Positions 18,724 to 26,421 of a stretch of DNA of 64,000 bases are shown here, in pieces. The translations under genes were made by a program, and so were the position numbers. The stretch is from positions 62,001 to 126,000 of the forward strand of contig CAVRNR010000003.1 of NCBI GenBank assembly GCA_963722575.1. Direction: 5' to 3'. The notes under the pieces were generated by a model that searched no databases, was not told where the DNA came from, and worked only from the letters and a program-made list of their open reading frames with translations. How positions within the stretch are numbered: the stretch's first letter is position 1; each line of letters opens with the position of its first letter. This stretch comes from Fen-178 sp963722575 (GTDB lineage Bacteria > Acidobacteriota > Terriglobia > Bryobacterales > Bryobacteraceae).

Positions 18724-21246
18724 GTGGGCGTGGAAAACATCAATCCTCTCGAGGAACTCAGAAGGCTCGACGAGCAGATCCAGTCGGCCACTGCGCTGGC
18801 CGCACTGAAGCCGATCTATTTCCGGTTGAATGAGATCATCCAGGCTTTCCCCGGCGATTTCGACGTGCAGTTCACAGGCGACGAAATCAAGCAGCGCCTG
18901 ATCGCACGCGGCACGCTGCTCAAGCAACAGGAGACCTCCCCACCTCCGCCTCCGCCTCCGCCTCCCGCTCCGCCTGCGATGCCGGCGGCAGAACCGCCTC
19001 CGCTGCCAGCCTCTTTTCTGGATACCGCGGCGCCTGCTCCGGCCACCCCCCTCGAACCGCTTGTGATGCCTACGGCGACGACGTTGCCGTTGCCATTCCC
19101 TTCATTCGACTCCGCTCCGCCGGAACAGCCTTTACCCGCACTGGTTGCGACCCAAGAGAATCCGCCTCAGCCGCCCGCGCGGCCTCCGGCTCCCCCGCCG
19201 GCACCGCCGGGCCCAGAGGGCACCCCCACGCTCAATTGGAAACGGGCGCTGGCGATCGGATCAATGGCTGGTCTGCTGGTTGCCCTGGTAGTCGGTTTTT
19301 TGGTGGTGCATCGAGCTCGCAAGCGCCACGCGAACGACGCGGCGGCCGTGCAGGTCAACATTGCGACCACTCCTCCGGGTGCGTCCGTGAGGGTGGTTGC
19401 GGAACGGTCCGCGGGGGTGCCCCATGGGCCCGGCAGCAACCAGGGTACCTGCACATCCAACTGCCAACTGGCGCTGACGCCGGGCACTTACCAGTTTTCC
19501 GCGTCTCTGGACGGCTTCGAACCCGCGGCGGGCGCCATTACCGTGACGGCCCGGCAGCCAGTGGCGGTCAGCCTGACACTCCAGCCGCAGGCACAATCGG
19601 TGCGTCTGCTGACCGATCTGGACCAGGGCAAGGTGGTGATGGACGATCGGCCGCCGGTCGATCTGCAAGAAGGTCAGTTGGTACTCGACAAGGTAGCTCC
19701 GGGCAGACACACCGTGAAAGTCATCGGGCAGAACGGGGACGCCTCGTTTTCGTTTGAGATCGCGGATGCGCGACTGCCGGCCGTGGCTGGCCCGGTAAGC
19801 GCGCGGAACATGATCGTGGTACTGGTGGCCAGCTTCGGAAAGCGGGCGCGCGTCGTGACCGGCGCGGGTCCCAGGAAGCTCACGGTCAACGGCCAGGCGC
19901 AAAGCGATGCCGGTCCGGCCGGGACGGACCTCACGGGTTTTCAGCCGGGTGTGAATGAGATCGTAGTGGGCGAAGGCCCGGATCAGCGTAACATGAGCGA
20001 AAGCTTTGGCGCCGCGCCCATGCTGACCGCGTTTCTGAAGACGAACGTCAATACGGGCACGCTGATTGTCTCGACCGGCCAGGACGACGTGCGCGTGTTT
20101 CTGAACGACAAGGAGTACCGCCGGCGCACCCAGCGTGGCCAGTTACGCATCCAGACCCTCGGAAAGGTCACGGTGCGGGTGGCCAAGAGCGGCTTTGAGG
20201 ACGCGCCCGCGCAAACCGCCGAAGTGAAGAAAGGCGCGGAGGTGCGGCTGGAGTTCGACCTGAAACCACAGCCGCAATTCGGCTCGCTCGAAATCCACGG
20301 CGCGATGGCCGGCACCGAGGTTTTGGTCGATCAGAAGAACGCCGGAGCGGTTGGGCCGGACGGGTCGTTCAGCCTTGGCAGCATCCAGCCGGGCGACCAC
20401 ACGATCGAACTGCGGCGCGAACGGCGTCTGCCGAAGCGCGTGCAGCGGTCCTTCCATGCGGGCCAGGCTGTAGTGCTGGCGGGCGCGGACGTAATGTTGG
20501 CTGTTGTCAACGGCACCATCCGGCTCACACGCAACCCGGCATCGGCGACCATTACTTACCGCCGCGACGATGAAACGGAGTCGCACGAAGCCCGCGGAAA
20601 CCAGATTGACTTGCCCCCGGGGAGCTACGCATTTACGGCGGGCGCACCGGGATTCGCCGAATCTACAACACGCGTCCAACTGGCCGCGGGCGAGAACCGG
20701 GAAGTGGGCTTCACCCTGGCTCGGGAGCGGCCGGCCGCGCCTCCCCCCCCAGTGGCCAGCGGAATGGCGGAGTTCGAGGATGCGCAGAGCTGGAAGAAGG
20801 AGGGCGACAGTTGGGTCCACAAGGGTGGCGGATTTGTGCCCTATAAGCTGCCGCCCAAGGGCGTCTTCACCTTCACGGTGGAACTGCTCAAGGGCGGCGG
20901 CGTATTCCGGGCAGGCCAGATCCGCTGGTGCTTCCAGTATCTCGACTCCAAGAACTACCTGCTCTACGAGCTGGATCGGAAGAACTTCTGGGCGGGGGTG
21001 ATCCAGAAGGGCCAGCGGCTGGAGCGAATCAAGGTGCCGCTCAATCTCGGAAATCAGAAGGCGTTCACCATTCAGATCGAGGCGACACCGGATCGCCTGG
21101 TGCAGAAGGTGCGGGTGGGCGACCAGTGGAAAGTGCTCGATACGTTCGTCGAGGCGGGCCGCGATTTCACGCAGGGCAAGTTTGGGTTCCTGATCCAGGG
21201 AAACGACGAGATCGCGATTTCCAATTTCAAATTTCTGCCGCAGTGA
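18724..21246 (+). CDS. membrane-anchored PEGA-domain protein
   Basis: An 840-residue single-pass protein. Residues 1-70 are a helical cytoplasmic head. Residues 71-170 are extremely proline-rich. A transmembrane helix spans about 175-195 (IGSMAGLLVALVVGFLVV). The extracytoplasmic part holds several PEGA-like beta repeats: VQVNIATTPPGASVRV, PGTYQFSASLDGFEPA, GTLIVSTGQDDVRVFLNDKEY, RVAKSGFEDAP, IRLTRNPASATITYRR, PGSYAFTAGAPGFAES. A C-terminal concanavalin-like sandwich (SWVHKGGGFVPYKLP to ISNFKFLP) completes it. Family members often sit next to serine/threonine kinases or envelope systems; none is adjacent here. The linker encodes GPEGTP through a copy of the 18-base word (19209-19226), and an antisense copy lies at 19414-19431. 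GTG at 18724 or 18730 starts the frame. Confidence 0.75.
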   Translation: MGVENINPLEELRRLDEQIQSATALAALKPIYFRLNEIIQAFPGDFDVQFTGDEIKQRLIARGTLLKQQETSPPPPPPPPPAPPAMPAAEPPPLPASFLDTAAPAPATPLEPLVMPTATTLPLPFPSFDSAPPEQPLPALVATQENPPQPPARPPAPPPAPPGPEGTPTLNWKRALAIGSMAGLLVALVVGFLVVHRARKRHANDAAAVQVNIATTPPGASVRVVAERSAGVPHGPGSNQGTCTSNCQLALTPGTYQFSASLDGFEPAAGAITVTARQPVAVSLTLQPQAQSVRLLTDLDQGKVVMDDRPPVDLQEGQLVLDKVAPGRHTVKVIGQNGDASFSFEIADARLPAVAGPVSARNMIVVLVASFGKRARVVTGAGPRKLTVNGQAQSDAGPAGTDLTGFQPGVNEIVVGEGPDQRNMSESFGAAPMLTAFLKTNVNTGTLIVSTGQDDVRVFLNDKEYRRRTQRGQLRIQTLGKVTVRVAKSGFEDAPAQTAEVKKGAEVRLEFDLKPQPQFGSLEIHGAMAGTEVLVDQKNAGAVGPDGSFSLGSIQPGDHTIELRRERRLPKRVQRSFHAGQAVVLAGADVMLAVVNGTIRLTRNPASATITYRRDDETESHEARGNQIDLPPGSYAFTAGAPGFAESTTRVQLAAGENREVGFTLARERPAAPPPPVASGMAEFEDAQSWKKEGDSWVHKGGGFVPYKLPPKGVFTFTVELLKGGGVFRAGQIRWCFQYLDSKNYLLYELDRKNFWAGVIQKGQRLERIKVPLNLGNQKAFTIQIEATPDRLVQKVRVGDQWKVLDTFVEAGRDFTQGKFGFLIQGNDEIAISNFKFLPQ

Positions 21247-21608
21247 CAGACACCCGAGGCTGCGAGTGGCAGGAGCGTTGTCGTCGATGTTCGGTGGGCG
21301 CACCGCGAAGGTGAGGTCGCGCGCCCAATTTCCGAGTACGCCGCGACTCGTCCGGAGCCAGTCGTGGGTGCTGCCGCCGAGGGAGATCGCCCGGCCAGCA
21401 GTGGTGATGTCCCCAGGTGAAGCTCCGTAGGAGCGAGAGAAAGTAGCCGACGGCGCGAGCCGTGGGAGAATAGCGAAATCGACCAAGCCCCGGAAGGGGG
21501 CGAAAGAACGTTCTTCCGCCCCCTTCCGGGGGCTGCCACGGTGGCTCACTGGTCCCACGGCTTGCGCCGTGGACTACTCTCTTTCGCCCTGACGGGCTGG
21601 AGAAACGG
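21247..21608. repeat. intergenic cluster of palindromes
   Basis: A 362-base gap with no recognisable gene. It contains an inverted repeat with 21-base arms and one mismatch at 21488-21531 (CCCCGGAAGGGGGCG...), smaller palindromes GCTCCTACGGAGC-type at 21422-21434 and CCACGGCTTGCGCCGTGG at about 21556-21573, and the arm CGCCCTGACGGGC near 21589. It looks like a composite repeat and could also terminate transcription of the PEGA gene. The first 170 bases hold nothing I recognise. Confidence 0.6.
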
Positions 21609-21946
21609 CTAGATTCTTGAGACTCGCTCGGGAATCGGAGAATCCGCCGCTTCCTCCAGTGCGAAGACTATGAGCGTCGCCGGCTCGGCGGAGTAGTCGA
21701 CGCCGCCCTCGACGGCGAAGGGATGCCACCGGAAAGAGAACAAGCGCTCTGGTTCCATCTGCTCGATAGCGATCTCAACCGGCATGCCTTCGTACGGCTT
21801 CTGGAGGCGATGCAATACGGGCGCTGGTTGGTGGCGCTCACCGCGAGGTAGATCATCTCCCTGGCGACTGCATCAACCACTCCGGGCGCCATGACCTCTT
21901 TGGCGCTTTGCCAGGCACGGCGGAAGAAAGCCGGCGTGGACGGCGG
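21609..21946 (-). pseudogene. fused fragments: AhpD/carboxymuconolactone decarboxylase-like and AHSA1/SRPBCC-like
   Basis: Two partial coding stretches lie end to end in different frames. Bases 21946-21803 encode AFFRRAWQSAKEVMAPGVVD and IYLAVSATNQRPYCIAS, the middle of an AhpD-like peroxidase or decarboxylase, but stop at the first half of the CxxC region. Bases 21815-21609 encode PYEGMPVEIAIEQMEPERLF, FSFRWHPFAVEGGVDYSAEP and TLIVFALEEA, the centre of an AHSA1-type SRPBCC protein. It has no N-terminus, and the C-terminal part (expected LTVxESGFD) is out of frame. The AhpD piece begins at the family 3 palindrome 21951-21976. This is best explained as a deletion scar. Confidence 0.65.
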
Positions 21947-21950
21947 GAGC

Positions 21951-21976
21951 AGGGGCCGGGCATGCCCGGCCCCTAC
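21951..21976. repeat. REP-like palindrome, family 3, overlapping a stop codon
   Basis: A perfect 24-base palindrome (AGGGGCCGGGCATGCCCGGC...) with the GTAG head on the minus strand at 21973-21976. The TAG of that head (21975-21973) is the stop codon of the hybrid kinase gene. Confidence 0.85.
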
Positions 21977-24900
21977 ACCGGGTGCGCCGCGGCCGCCGTG
22001 ACCTCACCCAACACCCGATCCAGATCGGCAGTCCGAAAGGGTTTGGCCAGGTACGCGTCCATACCCTGGGCCAGACAAAGATCCCCGTCGCCCCGCATGG
22101 CATTGGCGGTGAGCGCCACAATCGGCACGCGACCTCCGCTGGCCTTCTCCTTTTCGCGAATCGCGGCGGTGGCCTGGAAGCCATCCATCTCCGGCATTTG
22201 GATATCCATAAGGATCGCGTCGACGCGCTCGCGCGCCAGGATTTCGAGCACCTCGCGGCCGTTTTCGGCGACCAGCACGGTATGGCCGCGCCGTTCCAAG
22301 ACGCGAATCGCCAAGATCCGGTTCACCGGGTTGTCCTCCGCCAGCAGAACGCGCAGATTCTCCGGAGCGGGACCTGCAATCGCGGGTTCGGCTCGAAGCG
22401 GAGCCTTTCCGGGCGCGAATTGCGCGGTGAAATGGAATGCGCTTCCCGCGATGGTCCGTCCGGATTCCGTATCCAGCCAGGGGCTCTCGATCCAGATCCG
22501 GCCATGCATCATCGCGACGAGTTTGGCGCAGATCGCCAGGCCCAGCCCCGTCCCCCCGTATTTCCGCGTGGTGGAGTCGTCCTCCTGTTCGAATGGAGCG
22601 AAGATGGCGTGCTGTTTCGCGGGACGGACCCCGACACCCGTATCGGCCACCACGAATTCCAGCCTCGGCAACCGAGTCTCGCCGGATTCGAGCCGGACCG
22701 CGACCCGGATTTCTCCCGAGGCCGTAAACTTGATGGCATTCCCCACCAGGTTCAGAATCACCTGCTGCAGTCTCTGGTCGTCCCCAGCCACGAATCGGGG
22801 GACGCCGGGAGCCACGTCGAGAGCGAGCCGCAGCCCTTTCTCCCTGGCGCGCACATCGAGCGTCCGCAGCACATCGCGCACGGTCTGTTCCACGTCGAAG
22901 TCCACCACTACGAGATCCAGCTTCCCGGCCTCTACTTTCGTGAAGTCCAGAATGTCGTTCAGCAACGCCAGCAGCGAGTGGGCGGATTTCTGCACGATCT
23001 CCAGGCGTTCCCGCTGGTCGGGGTCCGCGGCTTTCTCCAGCGCCAGTTCCGTCATCCCCATGATCGCGTTCATGGGTGTCCGGATCTCGTGGCTCATGTT
23101 GGCCAGGAACCGGCTCTTGTGGTGGCTGGCGGTTTCGGCCGCCATTCGCGCCTGGTCGAGGTCCACGATGAGCTTGCCCCGCTGGCGATAATCCGCCAAG
23201 GCCACCAACAACAGGGCCATGATGATCGCGCCGGCGGCGGCGCCGATCAGGGTGAATCCGGTCTGCCGGTACCACGGCGGCACCACCGTAAACTCGAAAG
23301 AATCGGATGCCCGCTGCACATTGCCGCTGCGGTCCATGCCGCGGAGGCGAAGGTGGTGGCTTCCCGGCGCCAGGCCGTGGTAAGCCGCCGAGGCTTCCGG
23401 GGCGAAGGGCGTCCAACCGCCGGAATCCAGCGCATAGGAATACAACAGCCGGTCCGCCGGGGTGAACTTCCACTTGTCGATTCCGAACAGGAGAATCCGG
23501 ATGTCGCCTTGGGGGGTAGCCTGATGCGTGTTCCCGGTGGCCGCGAACCCCACCCGCGGGGTGCCGAGGTCGGCCTCGGGATGGAACAGGCTGAGGCCCC
23601 TGCTGCAACCGGCCCACACGCGCCCGCGGCTATCCTGGAAGACCGTGTAGGCCATGTTGGAAGGCAGCCCTTCTTCCTCTCCATTTCCGATCCACTCACC
23701 GTGCTGCCGCCGGTCGAGCCCCGTGCCGGAAGCCACCCACAGGGCGCCATCGCGGCTATTCGCAATGGTCCGGACGCATTCCAGTCCCGACCGCAGCGCC
23801 GACCATCGCCGGCCGTCGAAAAGCAGCAGTTTGTCCCTGCCCCCGACCAGGATCCGGCCAGGTTGGAACTCCGCCAACTCAAATGCCCCCGTCTCGGTGA
23901 ACCCATCGGCCGGTCCGAGCATGTGCAGAACGCCATTCCGCCAGACCGCGACGCCGCCGGGGCCCCCGATCCAGAGCGTGCCATCCCCGGTTTCGAGCAA
24001 ACATCGAATGTCGTCGCCCTTCCAGGACGACGTCAAATCCACCACCGTCCGGAATTTTTTGCCGTCATAAATCTCGAGCCGGTAGCCGGGTTTGGTGACC
24101 ACCCAGAACGTTCCGTCGTTCCGCTGCGTCATCAAACCGATGGTGCGTCCTTCGGGATGCGCCAGGGGTTGGAAACTGCCGCGAACCGGGTCGAAAAGCA
24201 GCACGTTTTCGTCGCGGTCGTTGCGGCCCACTTGCACCGCGATTCGGCCGTCCGGCAACAGCCCAAGGCTGTGCGTTCGGAGGGTGTGGGTGAGCACACC
24301 GTAGGGCAAATGGTGCCTTCGCCAGACCGTTCCATCCAGTTCCAAAAGGTACTCGGTGGCCGCAAACCATAACCGGCCCTGCCGGTCCTCCAGGACGCTG
24401 TGGACGGGCGCGTCCAGGTCCGCCACTGTTACCGGGGTGCGCCAGATGGGCGGGCTGTAATGCGCCAGCCCTTCCGATGTGGCCAGCCAAAAGGCGCCGC
24501 CCGGTTCCGTCAGGACGTCGTAAATCGTGCCCGCGAGCGCATCGCGCCTGGTGACCGGCTGGCGTTTCCCATCGATGAGCCGGAATAAAGCGGCCCCGTC
24601 GAGAATCCAGATCTCGCCGTCCGGCCCTCGCCATCCACTGACATTGTCCTCTTGGGAGGTGTGGACGATCTTCAGTTCGCGAGCATTCCAGCGCGCCACC
24701 GCCCAGCGCGAGCCGCCGGACACCCGGCCCGAGAAAAACACCTCCTGCCGGCCCGACGGATTCGGATAGCCGATCTCCCGCATTCCAATCCCCAGCGTGT
24801 CCCGCTCGGTCCACTGGCCGGCGCCGGCGCCCTCCGGCAGTTCCAGTCTGGCAATCCCAGCCGTTCCGGTGATCCAGAAATCCTCCGAAAAACCGGGGAC

Positions 24901-25434
24901 AATTTGCAAAAAATCGCCCAGACGGGTCTCTTCCCGCCGTTTCATGACCTTCCAGGCGCGTCCCGCGGGCTGGTAGAGAGCCAGACGGTCCGCGAACAGC
25001 ACCAGCACCCCGTGGGAACCGGCGGGAACTGCCGCTAGCATTCCCCGAGCCTCCGTCTTCGCCACCTCCACGATCCAACGGCCCGACACGAAGCGGCGGA
25101 GTTGACCCGCCTCCACGGCCCAGCCCTCGCCGTTCCGGGCGCCATAGGCTCGCGCCCTTAGCCCCCAATCGTCGATGCTGCCGGTCCGCATTTCCGGCAG
25201 GCGGACGACCTCATACCCGTCCAGCACGGCCATGGAGTCCACCGCCCCAAGGCGCGCCCAGATGCGGCCGTCCGGCCCCGAGCCGACACTGCGGATGCAC
25301 GATTCCGCCAGCCCGTCGGCCTGGGACCAAAAGCGCCACTCCGGGCTGCGTGGGTGGGAGAATGCGCAGGGCGCTCCGAAGAGCAGAGCCATCACCATGG
25401 CTCGTCGGGTTGGGCGCTCTAGTTTCCACACCAC
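21973..25434 (-). CDS. hybrid sensor histidine kinase/response regulator with Reg_prop propeller
   Basis: A 1153-residue hybrid two-component protein. After an export signal (MVMALLFGAPCAFS) come about 700 residues of two-component-regulator propeller blades (PDGRIWARLG; RQGRLWFAATEYLLEL; DGTLWIGGPGGVAVW; RDGALWVASGTGLDR; SRGRVWAGCSRGLSLF). A Y_Y_Y-type domain follows (YSYALDSGGWTPF, LAPGSHHLRLRGMD) and then one membrane helix near residue 728. In the cytoplasm lie HisKA with H782 in NMSHEIRTPMNAIMGM, HATPase_c (QVILNLVGNAIKFT; ADTGVGV; GTGLGLAIC) and a receiver with intact D1077 (LMDIQMPEMDG). Such proteins in Bacteroides sense polysaccharide fragments; here the ligand is unknown and no DNA-binding output domain is present, so a phosphorelay partner is expected. 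The start at 25434 is GTG; an ATG follows at codon 13. Confidence 0.9.
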   Translation of the reverse strand: MVWKLERPTRRAMVMALLFGAPCAFSHPRSPEWRFWSQADGLAESCIRSVGSGPDGRIWARLGAVDSMAVLDGYEVVRLPEMRTGSIDDWGLRARAYGARNGEGWAVEAGQLRRFVSGRWIVEVAKTEARGMLAAVPAGSHGVLVLFADRLALYQPAGRAWKVMKRREETRLGDFLQIVPGFSEDFWITGTAGIARLELPEGAGAGQWTERDTLGIGMREIGYPNPSGRQEVFFSGRVSGGSRWAVARWNARELKIVHTSQEDNVSGWRGPDGEIWILDGAALFRLIDGKRQPVTRRDALAGTIYDVLTEPGGAFWLATSEGLAHYSPPIWRTPVTVADLDAPVHSVLEDRQGRLWFAATEYLLELDGTVWRRHHLPYGVLTHTLRTHSLGLLPDGRIAVQVGRNDRDENVLLFDPVRGSFQPLAHPEGRTIGLMTQRNDGTFWVVTKPGYRLEIYDGKKFRTVVDLTSSWKGDDIRCLLETGDGTLWIGGPGGVAVWRNGVLHMLGPADGFTETGAFELAEFQPGRILVGGRDKLLLFDGRRWSALRSGLECVRTIANSRDGALWVASGTGLDRRQHGEWIGNGEEEGLPSNMAYTVFQDSRGRVWAGCSRGLSLFHPEADLGTPRVGFAATGNTHQATPQGDIRILLFGIDKWKFTPADRLLYSYALDSGGWTPFAPEASAAYHGLAPGSHHLRLRGMDRSGNVQRASDSFEFTVVPPWYRQTGFTLIGAAAGAIIMALLLVALADYRQRGKLIVDLDQARMAAETASHHKSRFLANMSHEIRTPMNAIMGMTELALEKAADPDQRERLEIVQKSAHSLLALLNDILDFTKVEAGKLDLVVVDFDVEQTVRDVLRTLDVRAREKGLRLALDVAPGVPRFVAGDDQRLQQVILNLVGNAIKFTASGEIRVAVRLESGETRLPRLEFVVADTGVGVRPAKQHAIFAPFEQEDDSTTRKYGGTGLGLAICAKLVAMMHGRIWIESPWLDTESGRTIAGSAFHFTAQFAPGKAPLRAEPAIAGPAPENLRVLLAEDNPVNRILAIRVLERRGHTVLVAENGREVLEILARERVDAILMDIQMPEMDGFQATAAIREKEKASGGRVPIVALTANAMRGDGDLCLAQGMDAYLAKPFRTADLDRVLGEVTAAAAHPV

Positions 25435-25483
25435 GCTATCCTTATCGGCAGATCAGGACTTCTACTGTAAAGAAGTGTTGGCA

Positions 25484-25535
25484 GGCGCAAGCCCCTGCGG
25501 ACCAAGGTGGGACAGACGCTTCCGTCTGTCAATCC
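25484..25535. repeat. REP-like repeat, family 4 (GTGG head)
   Basis: GTGG at 25508-25511 is followed by the hairpin GACAGACG-CTTC-CGTCTGTC. The preceding 25 bases (CGCAAGCCC.TGCG.ACCAAG) are shared, in inverted orientation, with 44621-44665, so the repeat unit is about 50 bases. It lies between the VOC gene end and the kinase start. Confidence 0.8.
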
Positions 25536-25536
25536 C

Positions 25537-25971
25537 CTATGTATGCCTGCCGGCGAAGGCTTTGGCCTGGCGCTCGTGGAGTTCTTGGGGCGTCAGCTCC
25601 TCCTTACGCATGGCGATGGAGCAGACGAAACCGAACGGGTCGCGCACGTGGCCGTAGCGGTCGCCCCAGAATTGGTCGGCGATGGGCATGACCACTTCGC
25701 AGCCGGCCGCGACAGCCTGGTTCCAGGCGGCGTCGGCATCGCGCACGTAGAGGTGAAGGTGGACCGGCAAGCGGCCCTGCGCCAGCGGTGGCAGTCCGAA
25801 ATCGGCGGTGAAATCGCCGGCGAACATCAGCAGGGAATCGCCGATGCGCACTTCGACGTGCCTGAGCTTGCCGCCGGGTCCGGGCGAACGGGCCGTCTCG
25901 ACGGCGTTGAACGCGCGCTGGAGAAAGTCGCTGTAAGCGGCCGTGCCGTTGACGCTGAGGTGCGCGGTCAA
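25537..25971 (-). CDS. VOC-superfamily (PhnB/glyoxalase-like) protein
   Basis: A vicinal-oxygen-chelate protein of the PhnB type, about 144 residues from the TTG at 25971. It shows paired beta-alpha-beta-beta-beta modules: TAHLSVNGTAAYSDFLQRAF, LLMFAGDF, HLHLYVRDADAAW, and DRYGHVRDPFGFVCSIA with the typical metal or ligand residues in the second half. Homology clearly starts earlier, since the frame upstream reads KPANPIPPGFHSL, the usual beginning of this family. No ATG, GTG or TTG lies between the stop codon at about 26027 and that segment, so the normal start may be lost or a non-standard codon used. The upstream small gene ends directly at the same place. Function is unknown; relatives include resistance and demethylubiquinone-like proteins. 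Confidence 0.7.
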   Translation of the reverse strand: MTAHLSVNGTAAYSDFLQRAFNAVETARSPGPGGKLRHVEVRIGDSLLMFAGDFTADFGLPPLAQGRLPVHLHLYVRDADAAWNQAVAAGCEVVMPIADQFWGDRYGHVRDPFGFVCSIAMRKEELTPQELHERQAKAFAGRHT

Positions 25972-26025
25972 CGAGTGAAAACCGGGCGGAATCGGATTAG
26001 CGGGTTTCGGCGTGAAGACAGCATA

Positions 26026-26247
26026 TCATTCGTAGTAAACGATGTCGAAACTCTTGGTGACTTCGCCGCGGAACCACCGCCGGACGGCCAGGGTCGCATC
26101 GTGAATCTGCTCCTCATGCTGCCCGAAGCAGATGGGGCATTCCTTGAAGCGGTAACTCGCCATCCGGGGCCTCCCCTCCGCGATGACACCGGCATCGTGG
26201 ATTTCGGGGCGGGCGGGCTCGTCGAGAACCAGCAACTCTTGCTGCAT
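26026..26247 (-). CDS. small protein with ECPICFG cysteine motif, unknown function
   Basis: Up to 73 residues. The convincing part starts at an internal ATG (26163), preceded by GGAGGGGAGG at good distance, which would give 45 residues. It begins MASYRFKECPICFGQHEEQI, followed by ATLAVRRWFRGEVTKSFDIV and a YYE end. The CPxC plus histidine could bind a metal. I do not recognise the family, but base composition and the strong ribosome-binding site suggest a real gene. It overlaps or touches the presumed start of the VOC gene, so the two may be translationally coupled. Confidence 0.5.
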   Translation of the reverse strand: MQQELLVLDEPARPEIHDAGVIAEGRPRMASYRFKECPICFGQHEEQIHDATLAVRRWFRGEVTKSFDIVYYE

Positions 26248-26421
26248 GGGGCATTCTCCGTATCGGGCGGCGGCCCCGGATTCGCCGAATCTTTTGGAGG
26301 GGCCGCGCGCCCTGGTTGGTTATCGATGCCAGAGTAGCGCCGAGGCGGCCCCATGAACAAGATCCGCACTGGTAAGCGCCCGCCCGTACACTTTTGATGG
26401 AGAAGTACTGTTATCCCTGGG

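Noticed and set aside
20143..21558. Minus-strand open frame opposite the PEGA gene and the following gap
   Set aside because: Only the part over the gap (21250-21440) looked vaguely protein-like; no family recognised and the rest is clearly antisense.
21982..24372. Plus-strand open frame of 796 codons
   Set aside because: Antisense to the hybrid histidine kinase; composition is typical of a shadow frame.
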